Below, one piece after another: positions 51,166-61,700 of a stretch of DNA of 64,000 nt (position 1 is the first letter of the stretch; each line of letters starts with the position of its first letter). Source of the DNA: Prosopocoilus inquinatus (lineage: Eukaryota > Arthropoda > Insecta > Coleoptera > Lucanidae); contig CM069875.1 of the NCBI GenBank assembly GCA_036172665.1, positions 17,019,806-17,083,805 on the forward strand. Reading direction: 5' to 3'. The position numbers and the translations under genes are program-made. The notes below the pieces were generated by a model that saw only the letters and a program-made list of their open reading frames with translations, was not told where the DNA came from and searched no databases.

Positions 51166-52631
51166 GGAACAAGGCTAATACGTGTTGTTTCGTTTAAAAC
51201 TATTTCCAGCATCAGCTGCGTCCGAAAACGTCGTATCTCACATCAAAGTTACTGGAGTCCATCCAAACATCAAATAACATGTTAGATAAGTAAGGATCGA
51301 TTAGATACATCACAGGAACAACGCTAATACGTGTTGTTTCGTTTAAAATTAATTCCAGCTCCTGCTGCGTCCAAAAACTTCGTATCTCAAATCAGAGTTA
51401 CTAGAGTCCATCGAAACGTCAAATAACATGATAGATGAGTAAGGATCGATTAGATACATCACAGGAACAACGCTAATGCGTGTTGTTTCATTTAAAACAA
51501 TTTCCAGCTTCTGCTGCGTCCGGTAATTTCGTATCTCACATCAGAGTTACTGGAGGTCATCCAAACTTCAAATAACATGATAGATGGGTAAGGATCGATT
51601 AGATACATCACAGGAACAACGCTAATGCGTGTTGTTTCGTTTAAAACTATTTCCAGCTTCAGCTGCGTCCGAGAACTTCGTATCTCACTTCAGAGTTACT
51701 GGAGTCCATCCAAACGTCAAATAACATGATAGATGAGTAAGGATCGATTAGATACATCACAGGAACAACGCTAATGCGTGTTGTTTCATTTAAAACTATT
51801 TCCAGCTTCTGCTGCGTCCGATAATTTCGTATCTCACATCAGAGTTACTGGAGGCCATCCAAACGTCAAATAACATGTTAGATAAGTAAGGATCGATTAG
51901 ATACATCACAGGAACAACGCTAATACGTGTTGTTTCGTTCAAAACTATTTCCAGCTTCTACTGCGTCCGAGAACTTTGTATCTCTCATCAGAGTTACTGG
52001 AGTCCGTCCAAACGTCAAATAACATGATAGATGAGTAAGGATCGATTAGATACATCACAGGAACAACGCTAATGCGTTTTGTTTCATTTAAAACTATTTC
52101 CAGCTTCTGCTGCGTCCGGTAATTTCGTATCTCACATCAGAGTTACTGGAGGTCATCCAAACGTCAAATAATATGATAGATGGGTAAGGATCGATTAGAT
52201 ACATCACAGGAACAACGCTAATGCGTGTTGTTTCGTTTAAAACTATTTCCAGCTTCAGCTGCGTCCGAAAACGTCGTATCTCACATCAGAGTTACTGGAG
52301 TCCATCGAAACGCCAAATAACATGATAGATGAGTAAGGATCGATTAGATACATCACAGGAACAACGCTAATGCGTGTTGTTTCGTTTAAAACTATTTCCA
52401 GCATCTGCTGCGTCCGAAAATTTCGTATCTCACATCAAAGTTACTGGAGTCCATCGAAACGCCAAATAACATGTTAGATAAGTAAGGATCGATTAGATAC
52501 ATCACAGGAACAACGCTAATACGTGTTGTTTCGTTTAAAACTATTTCCAGCTCCTGCTGCGTCCAAAAACTTTGTATCTCACCTCAGACTTACTGGAGTC
52601 CATCCAAACGTCAAATAACATGTTAGATAAG
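51166..52631. repeat. Ten-monomer block repeated at 57.1 kb
   Basis: ttaattcc at 51349 and 57293 are 5944 bp apart, and gcgttttg at 52074 and 58017 are 5943 bp apart (40 x 149 minus two 8-base deletions and, for the second, one more base). The gcgttttg and ataatatgatag marks are found only in these two places. Confidence 0.83.
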
Positions 52632-54858
52632 TAAGGATCGATTAGATACATCACAGGAACAACGCTAATGCGTGTTGTTTCATTTAAAACTATTTCCAGC
52701 TTCTGCTGCGTCCGATAATTTCGTATCTCACATCAGAGTTACTGGAGTCCATCCAAACGTCAAATAACATGTTAGATAAGTAAGGATCGTTTAGATACAT
52801 CACAGGAACAACGCTAATGCGTGTTGTTTCGTTTAAAACTATTTCCAGCTTCTGCTGCGTCCGAGAACGTCGTATCTCACATCAGAGCTACTGGAGTCCA
52901 TCGAAACGCCAAATAACATTATAGATGAGTAAGGATCGATTAGATACAGCACAGGAACAACGCTAATACGTGTTGTTTCGTTTAAAACTATTTCCAGCTC
53001 CTGCTGCGTCCAAATACTTTGTATCTCACATCAGACTTACTGGAGTCCATCCAAACGTCAAATAACATGTTAGATAAGTAAGGATCGTTTAGATACATCA
53101 CAGGAACAACGCTAATACGTGTTGTTTCGTTCAAAACTATTTCCAGCTTCTACTGCGTCCGAGAACTTTGTATCTCTCATCAGAGTTACTGGAGTCCGTC
53201 CAAACGTCAAATAACATGATAGATGAGTAAGGATCGATTAGTTACATCACAGGAACAACGCTAATATGTGTTGTTTCGTTTAAAACTATTTCCAGCTGCT
53301 GCTCCGTCCGAAAATTTCGTCAAGAGTTACTGGAGTCCATCCAAACGTCAAATAACATGTTAGATAAGTAAGGATCGATTAGATACATCACAGGAACAAC
53401 GCTAATACGTGTTGTTTCGTTCAAAACTATTTCCAGCTTCTACTGCGTCCGAGAACTTTGTATCTCTCATCAGAGTTACTGGAGTCCGTCCAAACGTCAA
53501 ATAACATGATAGATGAGTAAGGATCGATTAGATACATCACAGGAACAACGCTAATGCGTGTTGTTTCATTTAAAACTATTTCCAGCTTCTGCTGCGTCCG
53601 ATAATTTCGTATCTCACATCAGAGTTACTGGAGGCCATCCAAACGTCAAATAACATGTTAGATAAGTAAGGATCGATTAGATACATCACAGGAACAACGC
53701 TAATACGTGTTGTTTCGTTTAAAACTATTTCCAGCTCCTGCTGCGTCCAAAAACTTTGTATCTCACCTCAGACTTACTGGAGTCCATCCAAACGTCAAAT
53801 AACATGTTAGATAAGTAAGGATCGATTAGATACATCACAGGAACAACGCTAATGCGTGTTGTTTCATTTAAAACTATTTCCAGCTTCTGCTGCGTCCGAA
53901 AATTTCGTATCTCACATCAAAGTTACTGGAGTCCATCGAAACGCCAAATAACATGATAGATGAATAAGGATCGATTAGATACATCACAGGAACAACGCTA
54001 ATGCGTGTTGTTTCATTTAAAACTATTTCCAGCTTCTGCTGCGTCCGAAAATTTCGAATCTCACATCAGAGTTACTGGAGTCCATCGAAACGTCAAATAA
54101 CATAGTAGATAAGTAAGGATCGATTAGATACAGCACAGGAACAACGCTAATACGTGTTGTTTCGTTTAAAACTATTTCCAGCTCCTGCTGCGTCCAAAAA
54201 CTTTGTATCTCACATCAGACTTACTGGAGTCCATCCAAACGTCAAATAACATGTTAGATAAGTAAGGATCGATTAGTTACATCACAGGAACAACGCTAAT
54301 ATGTGTTGTTTCGTTTAAAACTATTTCCAGCTGCTGCTGCGTCCGAAAATTTCGTATCTCACATTAGAGTTACTGGAGTCCATCGAAACGTCAAATAACA
54401 TAGTAGCTAAGTAAGGATCGATTAGATACATCACAGGAACAACGCTAATACGTGTTGTTTCGTTCAAAACTATTTCCAGCTCCTGCTGCGTCCAAAAACT
54501 TCGTATCTCACATCGGAGTTACTAGAGTCCATCGAAATGTCAAATAACATGATAGATGAGTAAGGATCGATTAGATACATCACAAGAACAAGACGAATAC
54601 GTGTTGTTTCGTTCAAAACTATTTCCAGCTTCTGCTGCGTCCGAGAACTTTGTATCTCACATCAGAGTTACTGGAGTCCATTCAAGCGTCAAATAACATG
54701 ATAGATGAGTAAGGATCGATTAGATACATCACAGGAACAAGACGAATACGTGTTGTTTCGTTCAAAACTATTTCCAGCTTCTGCTGGGTCCGAGAACTTT
54801 GTATCTCACATCAGAGTTACTGGAGTCCATTCAAACGTCAAATAACATGATAGATGAG
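52632..54858. repeat. 15-monomer HOR, copy 1 (2227 bp)
   Basis: The odd junction ttcgtcaagag (caag at 53321) recurs 2227 bp later at 55548, as does caaatactttg (53011 and 55238). 2227 is 15 x 149 minus 8. The left edge is near 52632, where copy 1 has gttagataag and the corresponding part of copy 2 gatagatgag. Confidence 0.92.
53183..53323. repeat. 141-bp monomer, 8-base loss at its end
   Basis: The monomer ends ttcgtcaa instead of ttcgtatctcacatca, so it is 8 bases short just before the next gagtt. With its copy at 55410 it is the largest departure from 149 bp in the window. Confidence 0.95.
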
Positions 54859-57085
54859 TAAGGATCGATTAGATACATCACAGGAACAACGCTAATGCGT
54901 GTTGTTTCATTTAAAACTATTTCCAGCTTCTGCTGCGTCCGATAATTTCGTATCTCACATCAGAGTTACTGGAGTCCATCCAAACGTCAAATAACATGTT
55001 AGATAAGTAAGGATCGTTTAGATACATCACAGGAACAACGCTAATGCGTGTTGTTTCGTTTAAAACTATTTCCAGCTTCTGCTGCGTCCGAGAACGTCGT
55101 ATCTCACATCAGAGCTACTGGAGTCCATCGAAACGCCAAATAACATTATAGATGAGTAAGGATCGATTAGATACAGCACAGGAACAACGCTAATACGTGT
55201 TGTTTCGTTTAAAACTATTTCCAGCTCCTGCTGCGTCCAAATACTTTGTATCTCACATCAGACTTACTGGAGTCCATCCAAACGTCAAATAACATGTTAG
55301 ATAAGTAAGGATCGTTTAGATACATCACAGGAACAACGCTAATACGTGTTGTTTCGTTCAAAACTATTTCCAGCTTCTACTGCGTCCGAGAACTTTGTAT
55401 CTCTCATCAGAGTTACTGGAGTCCGTCCAAACGTCAAATAACATGATAGATGAGTAAGGATCGATTAGTTACATCACAGGAACAACGCTAATATGTGTTG
55501 TTTCGTTTAAAACTATTTCCAGCTGCTGCTCCGTCCGAAAATTTCGTCAAGAGTTACTGGAGTCCATCCAAACGTCAAATAACATGTTAGATAAGTAAGG
55601 ATCGATTAGATACATCACAGGAACAACGCTAATACGTGTTGTTTCGTTCAAAACTATTTCCAGCTTCTACTGCGTCCGAGAACTTTGTATCTCTCATCAG
55701 AGTTACTGGAGTCCGTCCAAACGTCAAATAACATGATAGATGAGTAAGGATCGATTAGATACATCACAGGAACAACGCTAATGCGTGTTGTTTCATTTAA
55801 AACTATTTCCAGCTTCTGCTGCGTCCGATAATTTCGTATCTCACATCAGAGTTACTGGAGGCCATCCAAACGTCAAATAACATGTTAGATAAGTAAGGAT
55901 CGATTAGATACATCACAGGAACAACGCTAATACGTGTTGTTTCGTTTAAAACTATTTCCAGCTCCTGCTGCGTCCAAAAACTTTGTATCTCACCTCAGAC
56001 TTACTGGAGTCCATCGAAACGTCAAATAACATGTTAGATAAGTAAGGATCGATTAGATACATCACAGGAACAACGCTAATGCGTGTTGTTTCATTTAAAA
56101 CTATTTCCAGCTTCTGCTGCGTCCGAAAATTCCGTATCTCACATCAAAGTTACTGGAGTCCATCGAAACGCCAAATAACATGATAGATGAATAAGGATCG
56201 ATTAGATACATCACAGGAACAACGCTAATGCGTGTTGTTTCATTTAAAACTATTTCCAGCTTCTGCTGCGTCCGAAAATTTCGAATCTCACATCAGAGTT
56301 ACTGGAGTCCATCGAAACGTCAAATAACATAGTAGATAAGTAAGGATCGATTAGATACAGCACAGGAACAACGCTAATACGTGTTGTTTCGTTTAAAACT
56401 ATTTCCAGCTCCTGCTGCGTCCAAAAACTTTGTATCTCACATCAGACTTACTGGAGTCCATCCAAACGTCAAATAACATGTTAGATAAGTGAGGATCGAT
56501 TAGTTACATCACAGGAACAACGCTAATATGTGTTGTTTCGTTTAAAACTATTTCCAGCTGCTGCTGCGTCCGAAAATTTCGTATCTCACATTAGAGTTAC
56601 TGGAGTCCATCGAAACGTCAAATAACATAGTAGCTAAGTAAGGATCGATTAGATACATCACAGGAACAACGCTAATACGTGTTGTTTCGTTCAAAACTAT
56701 TTCCAGCTCCTGCTGCGTCCAAAAACTTCGTATCTCACATCGGAGTTACTAGAGTCCATCGAAATGTCAAATAACATGATAGATGAGTAAGGATCGATTA
56801 GATACATCACAAGAACAAGACGAATACGTGTTGTTTCGTTCAAAACTATTTCCAGCTTCTGCTGCGTCCGAGAACTTTGTATCTCACATCAGAGTTACTG
56901 GAGTCCATTCAAGCGTCAAATAACATGATAGATGAGTAAGGATCGATTAGATACATCACAGGAACAAGACGAATACGTGTTGTTTCGTTCAAAACTATTT
57001 CCAGCTTCTGCTGGGTCCGAGAACTTTGTATCTCACATCAGAGTTACTGGAGTCCATTCAAACGTCAAATAACATGATAGATGAG
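54859..57085. repeat. 15-monomer HOR, copy 2 (2227 bp)
   Basis: Tandem partner of the preceding unit, matching to about 57.1 kb. Differences noted by eye include gtgagg near 56490 (gtaagg in copy 1), ttccgta near 56131 and catcgaaacgtc for catccaaacgtc near 56014. Confidence 0.9.
55410..55550. repeat. 141-bp monomer, second copy
   Basis: Same shortened end as the monomer at 53183, 2227 bp on; duplicated together with the 15-mer. Confidence 0.95.
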
Positions 57086-58462
57086 TAAGGATCGATTAGA
57101 TACATCACAGGAACAAGGCTAATACGTGTTGTTTCGTTTAAAACTATTTCCAGCATCAGCTGCGTCCGAAAACGTCGTATCTCACATCAAAGTTACTGGA
57201 GTCCATCCAAACATCAAATAACATGTTAGATAAGTAAGGATCGATTAGATACATCACAGGAACAACGCTAATACGTGTTGTTTCGTTTAAAATTAATTCC
57301 AGCTCCTGCTGCGCCAAAAACTTCGTATCTCAAATCAGAGTTACTAGAGTCCATCGAAACGTCAAATAACATGATAGATGAGTAAGGATCGATTAGATAC
57401 ATCACAGGAACAACGCTAATGCGTGTTGTTTCATTTAAAACAATTTCCAGCTTCTGCTGCGTCCGGTAATTTCGTATCTCACATCAGAGTTACTGGAGGT
57501 CATCCAAACGTCAAATAACATGATAGATGGGTAAGGATCGATTAGATACATCACAGGAACAACGCTAATGCGTGTTGTTTCGTTTAAAACTATTTCCAGC
57601 TTCAGCTGCGTCCGAGAACTTCGTATCTCACTTCAGAGTTACTGGAGTCCATCCAAACGTCAAATAACATGATAGATGAGTAAGGATCGATTAGATACAT
57701 CACAGGAACAACGCTAATGCGTGTTGTTTCATTTAAAACTATTTCCAGCTTCTGCTGCGTCCGATAATTTCGTATCTCACATCAGAGTTACTGGAGGCCA
57801 TCCAAACGTCAAATAACATGTTAGATAAGTAAGGATCGATTAGATACATCACAGGAACAACGCTAATACGTGTTGTTTCGTTCAAAACTATTTCCAGCTT
57901 CTACTGCGTCCGAGAACTTTGTATCTCTCATCAGAGTTACTGGAGTCCGTCCAAACGTCAAATAACATGATAGATGAGTAAGGATCGATTAGATACATCA
58001 CAGGAACAACGCTAATGCGTTTTGTTTCATTTAAAACTATTTCCAGCTTCTGCTGCGTCCGGTAATTTCGTATCTCACATCAGAGTTACTGGAGGTCATC
58101 CAAACGTCAAATAATATGATAGATGGGTAAGGATCGATTAGATACATCACAGGAACAACGCTAATGCGTGTTGTTTCGTTTAAAACTATTTCCAGCTTCA
58201 GCTGCGTCCGAAAACGTCGTATCTCACATCAGAGTTACTGGAGTCCATCGAAACGCCAAATAACATGATAGATGAGTAAGGATCGATTAGATACATCACA
58301 GGAACAACGCTAATGCGTGTTGTTTCGTTTAAAACTATTTCCAGCATCTGCTGCGTCCGAAAATTTCGTATCTCACATCAAAGTTACTGGAGTCCATCGA
58401 AACGCCAAATAACATGTTAGATAAGTAAGGATCGATTAGATACATCACAGGAACAACGCTAA
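57086..58462. repeat. Second copy of the 51.2-52.5 kb block
   Basis: Follows the order of about 51.12-52.50 kb at a distance of 5944 then 5943 bp. It parts at about 58463, where it continues with atgcg and tttcattt instead of atacg and tttcgttt. Confidence 0.83.
57190..57337. repeat. 148-bp monomer, 1-base deletion
   Basis: Reads ctgctgcgccaaaaa where sisters (38.99, 45.70, 49.73, 51.37 kb) read ctgctgcgtccaaaaa; one base lost at about 57313, private to this copy. Confidence 0.94.
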
Positions 58463-58744
58463 TGCGTGTTGTTTCATTTAAAACTATTTCCAGCTTCTGC
58501 TGCGTCCGATAATTTCGTATCTCACATCAGAGTTACTGGAGTCCATCCAAACGTCAAATAACATGTTAGATAAGTAAGGATCGTTTAGATACATCACAGG
58601 AACAACGCTAATGCGTGTTGTTTCGTTTAAAACTATTTCCAGCTTCTGCTGCGTCCGAGAACGTCGTATCTCACATCAGAGCTACTGGAGTCCAACGAAA
58701 CGCCAAATAACATTATAGATGAGTAAGGATCGATTAGATACAGC
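58463..58744. repeat. Junction from C order back to B order
   Basis: The monomers here resemble those at 52.7-52.9 and 54.9-55.15 kb (ccgagaacgtcg, gagctac, cattatag, cagcac), with a private gtccaacg near 58694. After cagcac the array continues with the B-type pair cttcgtatctcacatcgg and gatgaataagg, as at 26.6 kb. Confidence 0.75.
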
Positions 58745-61700
58745 ACAGGAACAACGCTAATACGTGTTGTTTCGTTTAAAACTATTTCCAGCTCCTGCTG
58801 CGTCCAAAAACTTCGTATCTCACATCGGAGTTACTGGAGTCCATCGAAACGCCAAATAACATGATAGATGAATAAGGATCGATTAGATACATCACAGGAA
58901 CAACGCTAATGCGTGTTGTTTCGTTTAAAACTATTTCCAGCTTCAGCTGCGTCCGAGAAATTCGTACCTCACTTCAGAGTTACTGGAGCCCATCCAAACG
59001 TCAAATAACATGATAGATGAGTAAGGATCGATTAGATACATCACAGGAACAACGCTAATGCGTGTTGTTTCATTTAAAACTATTTCCAGCTTCTGCTGCG
59101 TCCGAAAATTTCGAATCTCACATCAGAGTTACTGGAGTCCATCGAAACGTCAAATAACATAGTAGATAAGTAAGGATCGATTAGATACATCACAGGAACA
59201 ACGCTAATACGTGTTGTTTCGTTCAAAACTATTTCCAGCTTCTGCTGCGTCCGAGAACTTTGTATCTCACACCAGAGTTACTGGAGTCCATTCAAACGTC
59301 AAATAACATGATAGATGAGTAAGGATCGATTAGATACATCACAGGAACAACGCTAATACGTGTTGTTTCGTTTAAAACTATTTCCAGCTTCTGCTGCGTC
59401 CGAAAACGTCGTATCTCACATCAGACTTACTGGAGACCATCCAAACGGCAAATAACATGTTAGATAAGTAAGGATCGTTTAGATACATCACAGGAACAAC
59501 GCTAATGCGTGTTGTTTCGTTTAAAACTATTTCCAGCTTCTGCTGCGTCCGAAAATTTCGTATCTCACATCAGAGTTACTAGAGTCCATCGAAACGTCAA
59601 ATAACATGATAGATGAGTAAGGATCGATTAGATACATCACAGGAACAAGACGAATACGTGTTGTTTCGTTCAAAACTATTTCCAGCTTCTGCTGCGTCCG
59701 ATAATTTCGTATCTCACATCAGAGTTACTGGAGGTCATCCAAACGTCAAATAACATGATAGATGAGTAAGGATCGATTAGATACATCACAGGAACAACGC
59801 TAATGCGTGTTGTTTCGTTTAAAACTATTTCCAGCTTCTGCTGCGTCCGAAAACGTCGTATCTCACATCAGAGCTACTGGAGTCCATCGAAACGCCAAAT
59901 AACATGATAGATGAGTAAGGATCGATTAGATACAGCACAGGAACAACGCTAATACGTGTTGTTTCGTTTAAAACTATTTCCAGCTCCTGCTGCGTACAAA
60001 AACTTCGTATCTCACATCAGACTTACTGGAGTCCATCCAAACGTCAAATAACATGTTAGATAAGTAAGGATCGTTTAGATACATCACAGGAACAACGCTA
60101 ATGCGTGTTGTTTCGTTTAAAACTATTTCCAGCTTCTGCTGCGTCCGAAAATTTCGTATCTCACATTAGAGTTACTGGAGTCCATCGAAACGTCAAATAA
60201 CATAGTCGCTAAGTAAGGATCGATTAGATACATCACAGGAACAACGCTAATACGTGTTGTTTCGTTAAAAACTATTTCCAGCTCCTGCTGCGTCCAAAAA
60301 CTTCGTATCTCACATCGGAGTTACTGGAGTCCATCCAAACGTCAAATAACATGATAGATAAGTAAGGATCGATTAGATACATCACAAGAACAAGACGAAT
60401 ACGTGTTGTTTCGTTCAAAACTATTTCCAGCTTCTGCTGCGTCCGAGAACTTTGTATCTCACATCAGAATTACTGGAGTCCATTCAAACGTCAAATAACA
60501 TGATAGATGAGTAAGGATCGATTAGATACATCACAGGAACAACGCTAATACGTGTTGTTTCGTTTAAAACTATTTCCAGCTTCTGCTGCGTCCGAAAACG
60601 TCGTATCTCACATCAGAGTTACTGGAGTCCATCCAAACGTCAAATAACATGATAGATAAGTAAGGATCGATTAGATACATCACAAGAACAAGACGAATAC
60701 GTGTTGTTTCGTTCAAAACTATTTCCAGCTTCTGCTGCGTCCGAGAACTTTGTATCTCACATCAGAATTACTGGAGTCCATTCAAACGTCAAATAACATG
60801 ATAGATGAGTAAGGATCGATTAGATACATCACAGGAACAACGCTAATACGTGTTGTTTCGTTTAAAACTATTTCCAGCTTCTGCTGCGTCCGATAATTTC
60901 GTATCTCACATCAGAGTTACTGGAGGTCATCCAAACGTCAAATAACATGATAGATGAGTAAGGATCGATTAGATACATCACAGGAACAACGCTAATTCGT
61001 GTTGTTTCATTTAAAACTATTTCCAGCTTCTGCTGCGTCCGAAAATTTCGAATCTCACATCAGAGTTACTGGAGTCCATCGAAACGTCAAATAACATAGT
61101 AGATAAGTAAGGATCGATTAGATACATCACAGGAACAACGCTAATACGTGTTGTTTCGTTCAAAACTATTTCCAGCTTCTGCTGCGTCCGAGAACTTTGT
61201 ATCTCACACCAGAGTTACTGGAGTCCATTCAAACGTCAAATAACATGATAGATGAGTAAGGATCGATTAGATACATCACAGGAACAACGCTAATACGTGT
61301 TGTTTCGTTTAAAACTATTTTCAGCTTCTGCTGCGTCCGAAAACGTCGTATCTCACATCAGACTTACTGGAGACCATCCAAACGGCAAATAACATGTTAG
61401 ATAAGTAAGGATCGTTTAGATACATCACAGGAACAACGCTAATGCGTGTTGTTTCGTTTAAAACTATTTCCAGCTTCTGCTGCGTCCGAAAATATCGTAT
61501 CTCACATCAGAGATACTGGAGTCCATCCAAACGTCAAATAACATGATAGATGAGTAAGGATCGATTAGATACATCACAGGAACAACGCTAATACGTGTTG
61601 TTTCGTTTAAAACTATTTCCAGCTTCTGCTGCGTCCGATAATTTCGTATCTCACATCAGAGTTACTGGAGGTCATCCAAACGTCAAATAACATGATAGAT

